Part shown: one piece after another, positions 44,495-55,710 of the stretch | Position numbering within the stretch: the first letter of the stretch is position 1 | Layout of the letters: each line of letters opens with the position of its first letter | DNA from: Mucidula mucida | Taxonomy: Eukaryota > Basidiomycota > Agaricomycetes > Agaricales > Physalacriaceae | Reading direction: 5' to 3' | DNA length: 64,000 nt | NCBI GenBank assembly: GCA_015501055.1 | Contig: JADNYV010000120.1 | Coordinates: forward strand, 49,062 to 113,061 | Notes under the pieces: generated by a model | What the model saw: the letters and a program-made list of their open reading frames with translations, nothing else | Told to the model about the DNA's origin: nothing | Database searches by the model: none | Program-made: the position numbers and the translations under genes

Positions 44495-45681
44495 ATGCTC
44501 GTTGCCATTGTCCTCGCTATCCTCGCGACCACGTCTGTCTTGGCTTCGCCGTCGTCGCCGCCCGATAGCCTGACAAGACCTGTCGATGTAGAGCCAAGGT
44601 ACATCGTCACCTTGCTGCTAATGATTGACTTTGCTGATATCCTCTTATAGTCGTTGCGCCACCGATATCAGTAACGAGGAGAAGGAAGTCTTCGAGGAAC
44701 ATTTTAGGTCGAACAAGGTCGAGACTAGTGACGCCGGTCCTGCCAAAACAGCGTCCATTGATGTGTTCTTCAACGTCATCTACGCTGACAAGACCATGAG
44801 GCGGGGTTATGTTGCGTGCGTGGATTGTCATTAATATTCGTGTAAACGTGCTAACTATATCCCTTCGACAGACAAGAACAGATTACCGACCAGATGACTG
44901 TTTTGAATCGCGCCTTCGTGAACAGCGGTCTTTCGTTCAACTTGGTCAATACCGAGTATGTCCGGAACGCGGATTGGTTCTCGCATGCTAGTCACAAGTC
45001 GTAAGCGTCTTTCCAGTTCTTCGTTTATATTCGTCTCAATCTTCTTGTAGCCGCCAGCAGAGAAAAATGAAGGAGCAGTATCGTGAAGGTAATGAATCGA
45101 CATTGAACATCTACACCGTCGGCTTGGAGTCAGTAGCCGAGTTGGGCTACGCAACCTTTCCTTACAGCTACGCGAAAAACCCTGACGATGATGGTGTCGT
45201 AATCCTCCACTCCAGCCTGCCGGGAGGCACGAAGAGCGACTACAATCTAGGAAAGCTTCTCATCCACGAGGTTGGACACTGGGTACGGTCTTCTCTCAAG
45301 TCTTTTCATTGCCACTAATTGGCGCCACGCAGGTCGGTCTTTACCACACTTTCCAGGGCGAATGTTCTGCCAAGGGCGATGAAGTCGCTGATACGCCTGC
45401 CGAGCGTACGCCCAGTATGTCTTCCCGCGACTTGCAAGCTTTCCAAGTTTGACTGATCGGCTCATAGCGTTTGGATGCCCGGAACGTAAGGATACCTGCG
45501 ACGCTCCAGGCCTTGACCCAATCCGTAAGCACTCCTCAATCCTTGTTGATTGTGTCTCATGCAGATTTGTGTAGACAATTACATGGATTACTCAGACGAT
45601 GCCTGCAGCACCGAGTTCACGCCGGGCCAGATTGACCGGCTGCAGGCCCAGATGCGCACATACCGCGGTGTGAGCGTTTAA
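44495..45681 (+). CDS. Secreted M43 (pappalysin-type) metalloprotease, copy 1
   Basis: The signal peptide [20 protein letters not shown] is followed by an intron after PVDVEP. Then come [33 protein letters not shown], an intron, [29 protein letters not shown], an intron, [20 protein letters not shown] and [12 protein letters not shown]. An intron here separates [20 protein letters not shown]. The extended zinc motif [23 protein letters not shown], the Met-turn NYMDYSDDAC and [19 protein letters not shown] complete an M43B domain. Fungal members are secreted endoproteases. About six short introns. First of three tandem paralogues plus a relic, probably gene-dosage expansion. No defects seen. 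Confidence 0.85.
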
Positions 45682-45786
45682 TACTATTTAATTCACTCAT
45701 TCTGATATATCTATATGAATAACGAGTTCGGTTTTCCATGGAGCTTCTTGTACGAGAGTTTGCTGGATTGAGCAGAACGTGTCTGC

Positions 45787-45930
45787 TGAGTTACACGACG
45801 TCAAACTCCACTGGCTAGTTACTGCACTGTCCCGGGAGATGGTCTACAGGAGCAGTCAACGACATGTAGACCGGACGGAAGAGTTTGCGTCAAGAGTCCG
45901 TGTGTCGACGCGTCAAAGTCAGGCGCTTCA
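45787..45930 (+). repeat. Dispersed repeat, copy 2
   Basis: Matches 43289-43500. Its left boundary coincides with the point where the 3' flanks of protease copies 1 and 3 stop being alike (after AACGTGTCTGC), so it looks like an insertion. Confidence 0.65.
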
Positions 45931-46289
45931 AAACTTCCGCAAGAGTTCGTCCCTAACGCAGTGGATTATGATATTCTTTGACTCTATTTCTCGTTGATAA
46001 CGCCCCAAATAGACGCTTAGTACTAGACATGATTGAGCATCAAAAGAAACAAGATCACCAGTCCCATTCTCTTTTCTAGCTTGGGTAAACGTGCAAGCAG
46101 TATCTCATAAGGATCTTTCCTGAGTGTCTTCGATTTTGTCGCGAGCTACGCGCTTGAACAAGTGAAGTTCATCAAGGATTGTCGCCTGCTCTATACCTAC
46201 CTGTCTGACGTTCAGTGTGAGCTTTGCGTACCCCCAGAATACATCGGCTTCGAGTGTAGTTAGTTCTTGATGGCCAGTGTAAGAATTTT

Positions 46290-46680
46290 GGATGAACATG
46301 TCGTTTATCGCCACCGCGCTCGTCGTGGTTGGTGCGCTTAGTCAACGACACAGCCACCAAATCTTTTCGACATTGACCACCAGGACGAATGAGACTTTGA
46401 TTTCGGGATTCCTATTCTCAGGCATCTGCTTGTCGTCCTCTACGATTTTAAAATGCTACTACACGCATGGACTGGCGTCGGACGCGTTTAGGTATCGCCA
46501 GCGGAGCGTCTTTAGCACATTATCTGGTATCGAGGCCCATGTCAGCGCAAACAAGGTCAAGAGCAACGACGCTGATGACCTATCTCGTAAATCAGCCTGC
46601 AACTATATATACTATCATGTCTCTCACCCTAACAAACAAGACCAAGGATCGCCGTTGTACTCGGTAAGTGTACAGTGTAC
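46290..46680 (+). pseudogene. M43 metalloprotease relic (N-terminal part)
   Basis: A hydrophobic start MNMSFIATALVVVGALSQ is followed by a region aligning with the second exon of the tandem copies: IEAHVSANKVKSNDADD corresponds to [14 protein letters not shown], and DNA around 46620-46650 (CAAGACCAAGGATCGC) matches the DKTKDRGYL block of copy 2 in another frame. Everything downstream, including the zinc motif, is missing. It is the decayed fourth member of the array, lying between copies 1 and 2. Confidence 0.55.
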
Positions 46681-47609
46681 TCAGGGTACGACACCGCTCA
46701 CCCAAAAAATATGCTTACTTTTGCCTCGATAACTACATTTCCGACCGTTAACTCTCTTGAATACCGTCTCCCGTAGATGGCGGCCTGAGCGTCATTTCGG
46801 CTGATACAGCATATTCTTTCCCGTCAGCCTCCCGGAATGTTTTCTATTTGGAATGACCAAGTATGGACTCTCATTTTACGGTGGTATGCGTTTCAATAGA
46901 CGCTTCGTGACAGACTCCTTCTCGTCTTAAACACTTTGAACGTCCGCGGACCCAGTGTGCATCTCTGTAACCCGATGTGCAGTCTTGAATCGTAAAAGGA
47001 TATATCGCCATACCGTTGAAGAATCGTCATTATACCGCAGCATGTATGTCCATCGTATATGCAATCGTGGAGGCAGGGATAGTATTGACGCGTGGATTGG
47101 GAACGCACGTCTTCTCACGGCAACATGAATAGAAACCATTTCTCTTCGAAAGCGACCTGTCCTTCGGTCGACACTCAACTATGCCCCCCGTACCTGTCCG
47201 TTCTGGTAATCTTACGGCTTAGTCTAGCTAACCAGCGCTTCGAACTTGCAGGACCCGTAAAACGTGCGCCACGTCATTAGGCCAATGGTTTCATCGTCGT
47301 CGCGTCATTAATGCATCAACACGGACATCTCGCGACTCATTCGACGCACGAGAAGACGCGAAGCGCGTCCTGTCGACCGAAAAGGCCAAATTAAATATAT
47401 TCTCTGGACGAGTTTCCTTCTTCAAGGCATATCTGGGAGGCTGCTTGCCTCTTGTGGAAGACACAAGACGGTGTATTGCAGTAAGATTTAACCTCCCAAT
47501 TTCGACATCAAGTTGACGAGAATTATAGTGCTTCCTCGACGATCCACCATCTTATTCGCGTTCTCTCGAGTCTCGATCGTCAGCCTCTCCGTCGACAAAA
47601 GCAAAACAG

Positions 47610-47616
47610 TATAAAG
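47610..47616 (+). promoter_or_regulatory. TATA box of M43 protease copy 2
   Basis: TATAAAG 62 bp before the ATG, within the conserved upstream block. Confidence 0.55.
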
Positions 47617-47677
47617 GCAGCGTGCTCGAAGACCCAACTAGTTACTATCGCCATTCATCATCACTCTTTCGTTCACT

Positions 47678-48871
47678 ATGCTCGCCGCCATCGTCCTCGC
47701 TGTCTTCGTGACTACGTCTATCATAGCGACGCCGTCGCCGCCGCCCGATAGCCTGACAAGAACTGTCGATGTAGAGCAAGATATAATGTATGTTGTCGTT
47801 TTCCTGCTATTATTTGACTTTGCTCTTATCCGTATCCCCATAGTCATTGCGCCACCGAAATCAGTAACGAGGAAAAGGAAGCCTTCGAGGAACATTTCAG
47901 GTCGAACAAGGTCGAGAACAACGAAACCGATCTTGCCAATTCAGCGACCATCAATGTGTTCTTCCATGTCATCTACGCTGACAAGACCAAGGATCGCGGC
48001 TATCTTGCGTGAGTGGCTTGACATTACTCTTCTTGTGCTAACTATTCCTTGATAGCAAAGAACAGATCGCCGATCAGATGAACGTCTTGAACGGTGCCTA
48101 CGCGAACAGCGGTCTCTCCTTCAACCTAGCCAATACCGAGTACGTCCAGAACGCGGATTGGTTCTCGAATGTCATTCAAAAATCGCAAGTACCTCTCCAG
48201 TTCTTGTTTGACATTCGTCTCAATCTTCCTATAGCTCGCAGCAGGACAAAATGAAGGCGCAGCTCCGTAAAGGTGGTCGCGCAGCATTGAACGTGTACAC
48301 CGTCGGCTTCAAACCGGAAAACGGGAAATTGCTGTTGGGCTACGCGACCTTTCCTTACAGCTACGCGAACAGCCCAAAGGATGATGGTGTCGTAATTCTC
48401 CACTCCAGCCTGCCCGGAAGCACACCAAGCAAGTACAATCTAGGAAAGAATCTCATACACGAGGTTGGACACTGGGTACGGTCTTCTCTCGAGTTTATTC
48501 ATTGCCACTAATCGCCACGCAGGTCGGTCTTTACCACACTTTCCAGGGCGGTTGTTCCGCCAAGGGCGATGAAGTCGCTGATACGCCTGCCGAACGTACG
48601 CCCTGTATGTGTTGCTGCGACTTGTGCTCTTTCCAAGTTTGACTGATCGGCTCATAGCGTTTGGATGCCCGGAACGTAAGGATACCTGCGACGCTCCAGG
48701 TGTTGATCCAATCCGTGAGCACTCCTCAATCCTTGTTGATTGTGTCTCATGCAGATTTGTGTAGACAACTACATGGATTACTCAGACGAAGCCTGCAAGA
48801 GCGAGTTGACGCCAGGCCAGATTCACCGGCTGCAAGCCCAGATGCGCACATACCGCGGTGTGAACGTTTAA
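47678..48871 (+). CDS. Secreted M43 metalloprotease, copy 2
   Basis: The same exon structure as copy 1: signal peptide [109 protein letters not shown] split by an intron from [61 protein letters not shown]. Zinc ligands and Met-turn are intact. Compared with copy 1 it has [18 protein letters not shown] instead of KEQYREGNESTLNIYTVG. All the introns are at the same places, showing block duplication of genomic DNA rather than retroposition. It should be secreted. Confidence 0.85.
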
Positions 48872-49059
48872 CGCGATTTAAGTCCATTGCCCATTACTTA
48901 TCCAAAATACGATATATGTAACATGTTAGGTTTGCTATCATAGCTTTCTTGTACGAAAATGTGCTAAATTCAGAACAAACCTGTCTGCAAACATTCCTCA
49001 TCAAGTTCTGTTAGTGATGCGATGTAGTAGCAATAGGCCTCTGTGTCCCCTGTATGATT

Positions 49060-49230
49060 GGACTTACCGCCAACGAAACGCCGGCGAACGACAAGCTGGA
49101 TTGCTGGAAATCCAGATTTTTGTAAGACGGGACAGCTATTCCTCTGATTGACAAGCCAAGCTTGTACCGAGCAACGGCCCAGTGCCTTTCTACCACGGTC
49201 CCACTCTAATTGGGAGTTGTGCATTACTGT
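49060..49230. repeat. Dispersed repeat, copy 1
   Basis: About 170 bp (TGGATTGCTGG..ATCCAGAT..TGTAAGACGGGACAGCTA ... GAGTTGTGCATTACTG) related at roughly 70% by eye to 63310-63470. No coding content recognised. Confidence 0.5.
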
Positions 49231-50098
49231 CGTCTTCACCACAAGACGAGGGCTATCATAATCCTTCCACCACATCACAATCACGTGAGGACGAGTCACG
49301 AAACACGACGCGTCTTGAAGGTTGAAGCTGTTCACCCACCAGCTCCCGGTCTGGACTTGAAGCTTTTAAGAGGCGGTGGTATAGAAATCATCCAGCTTGA
49401 GGTGGGCTTTGGCGCGCTCAACACTTGGAACTTGTTTGTCACTTGCTTCCTCGGACGCTGTTTGCACTCAGTCTTTAATCGTGCAAGGCCAAGTGGATAG
49501 ACTATACCTGTTCTATCGCCGGGGAGATACCTACCATGTCCCACTCGTATGTCCGTCGTCTAGGCATCGTGGACGTAGGGATAGTTTTGGCGCGCGGACT
49601 TGGGCAGCCTCATGAATAGAATCTCCTGCCTTCGACAGCGATATGTCCCCTAGCCGACGCTCAGTTATGGCCGCCGCCGTGTCCGCCTTGGTTATCATCA
49701 ACGTCTACGGCTTAGTCCAGTCCACCAGCCCTTGCAGGACCCGTAAAACGTGCGCCAGGTCACTAGGCGAATAGCTTTCATCGTCATCGCGTCATCGATA
49801 CATCAACACGGACACGTCGGGACTCATACAACGTCATGAGAAGACGCGAAGCGCGTTTTGTCGATCGAAAAGGTTAGATTTTTCGACGACTTTCCACTTT
49901 GTTTTTGGCCTGCTTGCCTCTGACTCTGTGTGGCGCATATATCAGAACTATTCTCTGCAAAATACAAAAGGCGGTGTACTTCAATTGCCCAATCTCGACG
50001 TCTAAGTAACGAAAACAGTAGTGCTTCCTCGACGATCCATGTGATTTCATGGACGCGTTCTCTCGATCGCAAGCCTCTCCGCCGGCACGTGGAAAACG

Positions 50099-50105
50099 TA
50101 TAAAG
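50099..50105 (+). promoter_or_regulatory. TATA box of M43 protease copy 3
   Basis: TATAAAG 70 bp before the ATG in the shared upstream block. Confidence 0.55.
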
Positions 50106-50174
50106 GGAGCGCGCTCGTACCCAACCAACCCATTCTACTTTTCTATCCCCACATTCATTAGTATCACTCTCACT

Positions 50175-51363
50175 ATGCTTGCCACGATTGTCCTCGCCGT
50201 TCTCGCGACAACGTCTGTCCTGGCTTCGCCGTCGTCGCCGCCCGATAGCTTGACGAGGCCTGTCGATGTCGAGCAAGATATAATGTACGTCGTCGACTTG
50301 CTGCTATTATCTGACTTGATCACCTTGCTCCGACTCGTAGTCGTTGCGCCACCGATATCAGTAGCGAGCAGAAGGAAGTCTTTGAGGAACACTTTAGGTC
50401 GAACAAGGTCGAAACCAGTGACGCCGATACTGCCAAAGCAGCGTCCATCGACGTGTTCTTCCATGTCATCTACGCTGACAAGACCAAGAATCGCGGCTAT
50501 CTTGCGTGAGTGGCTTGACATTACTCTTCTTGTGCTAACTATTCCTTGATAGCAAACAACAGATCACTGACCAAATGACTGTTTTGAACCGCGCCTACGC
50601 GAACAGCGGTCTTTCGTTCACCTTGGCCAGTACCGAGTACGTCCAGAACGCGGATTGGTTCTCGAATGCTGGTCCCAACTCGTAAGCATCTTTCCAGTTC
50701 TTCATCTCAATGTTCTTGTAGCCGCCAGCAGAACGAAATGAAGACGCAGCTCCGTAAAGGTGGTAAATCAACATTGAACGTCCACACCGTCGGCTTCGAG
50801 TCGGGTAATGGGCGAGGGCTGTTGGGCTACGCAACATTCCCTTACAGCTACGCGAACAATCCAAAGGATGACGGTGTCGTGATCCTCCACTCCAGCCTGC
50901 CGGGAGGCACGACGAACAACTACAATCTAGGAAAGACCCTTACACACGAGGTTGGACACTGGGTACGGTCTTCTCTCTCTCAAGTTTTGCATTGCAACTA
51001 ATCGCCATTCAGGTCGGTCTTTACCACACTTTCCAGGACGGTTGCTCCGGCAAGGGTGATGAAGTCGCCGATACACCTGCCGAACGTACGCCCAGTAAGT
51101 CTTTTGCTGCGACTTGCAATCTTTTCAACTTTGACTGATTGGCCAACAGCGAGTGGATGCCCGAAAGGTAAGGATACCTGCGCCGCTCCAGGTCTCGACC
51201 CAATCCGTAAGCATTCCCCAATTCTCATTGATTGAGTCTGATGCAGATTTGTCTAGACAACTATATGGATTACTCGTACGATGCGTGCATGACCGAGTTG
51301 ACGTCGGGCCAGATTGACCGGCTGCAGGCCCAGATGCGCACATACCGCGGTGTGAGCGTTTGA
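50175..51363 (+). CDS. Secreted M43 metalloprotease, copy 3
   Basis: Third intact paralogue. Signal peptide [109 protein letters not shown] then, after the intron, [61 protein letters not shown]. Its second intron (GTGAGTGGCTTGACATTACT...) is almost identical to that of copy 2, while its 3' flank resembles copy 1, hinting at unequal exchange or gene conversion within the array. Catalytic residues are kept. Confidence 0.85.
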
Positions 51364-51519
51364 TACTATTTAATTCACTCATTATGATATATCTTTATGA
51401 ATAACGAGTCTGGTTCTCCATGGAGCTTCTTGTACAAGAGTTTTCTAGATTGAGCAGAACGTGTCTGCCAATATTCTCCTAGTCTAAGACCACAGAAGTG
51501 CCTTTCAGAATCCAAACCA

Positions 51520-51580
51520 TGACCACCAGAACTGCTCTTCCTGTTTCTCTCGCGGGCGTCATTCTCGCTATCACAAAGGT
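51520..51580 (+). pseudogene. Stray first-exon fragment of the kinase-like family
   Basis: MTTRTALPVSLAGVILAIT matches the N-terminal anchor of the kinase-like genes (MNTRVALSVSLVGGLLATT) at DNA level for about 55 bp, then diverges. It lies between protease copy 3 and the homeodomain-repeat gene; it could also have been captured as a 5' exon of the latter. Confidence 0.5.
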
Positions 51581-51709
51581 TGAATCCGCTACGGTTGAGC
51601 GAATTCGAAGTTCGACGTTAGTGTTTATGGAAGTTCAAGCAACGTCACTGGGTCACGTGCCCGTATTTCCCAAATTTAAACCATCATCATCAAATTTTGC
51701 GGGCTACGA

Positions 51710-53151
51710 ATGCTGGGCGTCTATGGACGCGTCATCCCCGTATATCCTGGACTATTTTACCGATTCTCGACGCTGCGTCCTCCACGTATCTCCGCCGCCG
51801 TGACAGCAGTGCTCGAAGCTAACTACCGCCAAAACCGTTATCCTACTCGCACACAGTTTGAGGAGATGTCGCGCACGCTTGGAAAGAGCCCCGACAGACT
51901 ATATAACTGGTACTCTAGGCGGTGAGCTCCCTTGCAATTCGGCATCTGAAGAAATCGCCTCAATGAGACTAGACGCAAGAAGGAGCGAAAGACTGAGCAG
52001 ATCAAAGAATCGCATCCACTGTCAGGAAACACCCGTCCACGCATTCCAGCTGTTGTCAAAAGAGCGCTCGAGGCCAAGTACAATGACAATCGTCTCCCTA
52101 CACGCGACGAGCTTGAGAAAATGTCGCAAGAGCTTGGGGAGAGCTACAAGAGGTTGTATACTTGGTTTTACAAACAGTGGGTTACACTTTAACAAAGTTC
52201 CTGCGATATTTGTCTCATAACCATAGACGCGACAAAGAGCGGCACACAGTGAAAGCCGTGGGGTTAGATTCACATCCACTTTTGGAAAATCTTCGTCCGC
52301 GTATCTCTACTGCGTTGACAGCAACGCTCGAAGCTAAATACATCAAGAATCGTTATCCGACATTTGAAGAGCTCGAGACCATGTCACAAGAGCTTGGGGA
52401 AAGCCAAGACCGACTGACGACTTGGTTTGCCAAACGGTGGGTCCTCGTCCAGCGTAATTCACGACGTGATTAATCCAATAACGATAGACGCATCAAAGAA
52501 AGAGAATTAATGAAATTGGCTGGAGTGGATGAGAAACCTGGAGAGTTCCAAGTTGCGCACGACCGTTTGGACTTAAGCCCGTATTGGCCGCGACTGGAAG
52601 TGGCGTTCCAGCAGCAACTATATCCGCCTGTTAAGACGATAACCCTCCTAGCGCTAGAACTCGGGGTATCCTGGCTATCCGTTTCCAAATGGTTCACTCT
52701 CCGGTGAGCGCATCTTCCTTTTGCAGTCGGGCCCTTCATTATAACCATATAGGCGTACCAAAGAAAGGGCACTTCGGAAACAGGCAGGGCTTGGTACTAG
52801 CCAGTTCCAACGGATCGGCCTCAAGTTGCACGCCAAGGCGAAACACCTGCATGAATTCCTCGACCGGACACAGAACTTGCATCCGTCGGAAAGCCAGCTT
52901 CATGAGCTGGCCGATAGGACCGGGGAGTCGGTGTCTGCGGTTCGCAGATGGTTCACTCGCAGGCAGAATGGAATGCAGCGAATCCGGTAGGCAGGGAAAG
53001 CATTGACGTTTGACTGTCGCTCGAACAGGTCGAAGTGCGCTTTGCGCGATATCGGCAGCCCACCAAGTTCGTTGTCCAGGAGATTTCTCGAGCGACGGGC
53101 GTCCACAGCTCGTGGGTGCAGTCTTGGTTACACTTGAGCGACAGGCATTGA
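51710..53151 (+). CDS. Poly-homeodomain-like protein: about six tandem domains, one per exon
   Basis: Each exon carries one homeodomain-like unit ending in a WF..RR helix, and each intron falls at the same spot in that helix. Unit 1 (to 51921): ISAAVTAVLEANYRQNRYPT, NWYSRR. Unit 2 (51973-52176): IPAVVKRALEAKYNDNRLPT, ELEKMSQELGES, TWFYKQ. Unit 3 (52227-52436): ALTATLEAKYIKNRYPT, TWFAKR. Unit 4 (52498-52703): LEVAFQQQLYPPVKTI, KWFTLR. Unit 5 (52753-52986): HLHEFLDRTQNLHPSES, RWFTRR. Unit 6 (53029-53151): VEVRFARYRQPTKF, SWVQSWLHL. Each junction continues with a basic R(R/T/I/D)KER block. Homeodomains bind DNA through helix 3; tandem arrays of this size are unusual in fungi. The first exon and start are uncertain, and the last junction is out of phase. 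Confidence 0.65.
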
Positions 53152-53794
53152 ATGGTTAATTTCTGTTGGAGTCTTTCAAAGAACGCGGGATGGGGTACAA
53201 CAGGGCTTTTTTAGCGAGTATTCAGTTGATGACAGCGCACAGTTTGGCTCATTTTCGGACGGTAGATGTATCTCCATGATCTCTAGCAAGCATGAAGAAT
53301 CTATTTGAACTTTTCGGCGGCGCCTTCGCACTCAGAGGTGCTCTACAGGTCACCAACGCGTGAAGCATGTCCTGCGACGGCTGACTGAGAGTGGCCGATG
53401 GCAGGACAAAGGCGGGATGACGGCGTCATGCACCACACCTGTCCCAAACGGTTGCCTGTAAGTATCAAAACCGGTTTCGAATTAGAGCGCAAACATATCG
53501 AACCCATCGCGTTATCTGGGCGTTTATACGCTTCGAGCTGAATGACAAGGGAGCTTTTGGCGCGTGGGGCGACGACGATATACGCCTGTTTTCCATGAAT
53601 ACGTTGTACAGACATCCGCGTGGTCTCCTGGTCCTAGCAGCTTAAGCAAGTGTGAACGGTGGCCTGCCTGTGCAGGGCCCCTACTCAACTGGCTTTTAGT
53701 GGTCGCACCTAAGCGGCGCCGACAATATCACTACAGCAGCATGACACTCCCGCTTAGTGGTGCTTTATTATTTGCCGGCTCTCTCATCTTCTCG
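53152..53794. other. Intergenic, no gene supported
   Basis: No coding motif recognised; ends at the APH fragment. Confidence 0.4.
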
Positions 53795-53989
53795 GACTCG
53801 ACCCCGATTCTTCCTCACCCGTTTGTCTCAGTACACGCTGACCTCAATAGTCGAAATATCATGGTTTTGGCAGACGATCCATCCCAGCTGACGGTATTGG
53901 ACTGGGAGTGGGCTCTGACCACTCTTCCCGAATTTCTGTGGGAGTCTGAAGATGACGAAGATCCGTCTTGTCCCGAACTTCGTGTCTGA
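53795..53989 (+). pseudogene. C-lobe fragment of the APH-like kinase
   Basis: Reads ILPHPFVSVHADLNSRNIMV, LADDPSQLTVLDWEWALTT and PEFLWESEDDEDPSCPELR, nearly identical at DNA level to 42796-42976 of the APH gene 11 kb upstream. Both the Brenner motif and the metal Asp are included, but N-lobe and C-terminus are missing and the frame stops at once. It is a recent partial duplicate. Confidence 0.75.
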
Positions 53990-54289
53990 GTTGGTCCTCG
54001 GAACCTGCATTAGTGTGCATTGAAGTCCAGATATGGCACGAAGGGAGTGCAACTTGATGAGTGTCAATTCGACGGCCTTTTAGATCTAGACCGTTGCCCT
54101 GCCCCATCGTGTCTTCAAGGTTGGGTTAGTGCTGAAGCTGAAGGTCCATAGCTCCTACGTCTGATAAACAATGGCGATGTAGTCCTTAGGTTATTCACCT
54201 TCGTGTCCGACTAAGTACCGAAATGCCACTGCACATGCCGACGGCATGAAAGTCACAACGCAAGCACGTGGTTCTACTTACCACACGCC

Positions 54290-55710
54290 ATGATCATGAA
54301 TGCTCTGTCTATATCGTTAGGCGGCGGCGTATTAGCCGCCACTTACTTGTGGAAACCTATTCGCTGGGTACGTGTACGCGGCTTCTGGAGCTCGTTATAT
54401 TGGACAATCCGATCCTGGCTCTGGAACTACCCCATCACCGCGAATTACGCCGTTTGGGACACGGGCGACCCCAATGACCCAGAAGTCTCTGAACGTGACA
54501 CGAGACGACTACTGCGCATGTGGCGCTTCCTTCGTCCATTCTTTTCTTCGCGTGGATACCACCCATATGTGCCCAAAGATACAGCCAACATCGATAGTAA
54601 CCTTGTCCCGAGTACCGCGAAATCAAGTGGACAGCACTCGTTTCCATTTGCGTCGTGCTTGTACAAGACGGAGGAGGATGCGGAATACTTCTTCTATGTA
54701 AGTACACCTCAGATCTCGCTCCCTCGACTCACTAGCTCCAGTCTCCATTTGTTTGGCCAGCACGGGACGGGACTGGACGAGACGTTATAATCAAGTAAGC
54801 TACAATCTGGTGTTACAAGTCCTTTGTTTTATTATGTACAGAGCCGTCTCAGGTTCTAATCCCACCAAAGAGTTACGAGCACTTCGTCTCTTAAACTCCG
54901 ATACCCTTCGAGACGATCCCCGGAACCATACCATACCCGTTCTTGATTACCTTGAGTTTAATGGTCAAGTATTTGCTGTGATGCCAAGGCAAGAGTTCAC
55001 TACCGATATCTCGCTGACTAGTGCTGACCTCCAATAGATGGAACGTGGCGATCTGGGCTGATTTTGCAACGGTTGGCGAAGTGGTTCGCTATGGTCAGGC
55101 ATTCTTAGAGGTTAGTCTAATATATTGTCGTCCTGGTGATTTCTGATATCTTCGACCAGGCTACTGCCTTCCTTCACGAGCACAATATCGCGCATGGCGA
55201 CACCATTCTTCAAAACATGGTCATGGATGTCATGGTACCACGGCCGAAGGAATTCGGCGTTCTCTTCGCGGGTGTTCGTGGGCCTGAACGCAAATACGCC
55301 TTCATTGACTTCGAAACGGCAACACTGCCGGTTCCTTCGTCTGGTAGCAGCAGTCCCGAGGCTAACCCTTCATATTCCCCCGCCCCCGAGTTCGCAATTG
55401 CGTCAAAGCGCGAGGTTTCCCGGTTGGCATCGGCGCTTGAGGTCCATCTTCGGGTAAGGAACACGGCAATAGTTGCAAAATGCAGACTCTCACGTTCTTT
55501 GTTCAGTGTGTCGAGGACATCATACCCGATCTTGGAACACTTCTCAATTCTATGAAGGACTATGACAGTCCGCATCAGCCCAGTGCTGCTGCTGCGCTCT
55601 CTCAATACGAAGAGTTATGCAGTTTCCTGAGCACGGATGATATGCATCGTGAGGTCAAAATGCTCCGTTGGGACCATGGTAGGGATATACACTTTCACTC
55701 TACTCTATAA
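54290..55710 (+). CDS. HGD-type protein-kinase-like protein, copy B
   Basis: Starts MIMNALSISLGGGVLAATYL (hydrophobic anchor), then SLYWTIRSWLWNYPITANY, WDTGDPNDPEVSERDT, LRMWRFLRPFFSSRGYHPYV. After an intron: SPFVWPARDGTGRDVIIK (beta-3-like Lys), RNHTIPVLDYLEFNGQVFAV, WADFATVGEVVRYGQAFLE, ATAFLHEHNIAHGDTILQN (HGD catalytic loop) and YAFIDFETA (DFE). The last exon is VEDIIPDLGTLLNSMKDYD to IHFHSTL. No frame defect seen, so this is the cleanest copy of the family. Closest to copy D, which is in the opposite orientation and shares its upstream sequence (CCGACGGCATGA..., GCACGTGGT...). Confidence 0.75.
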
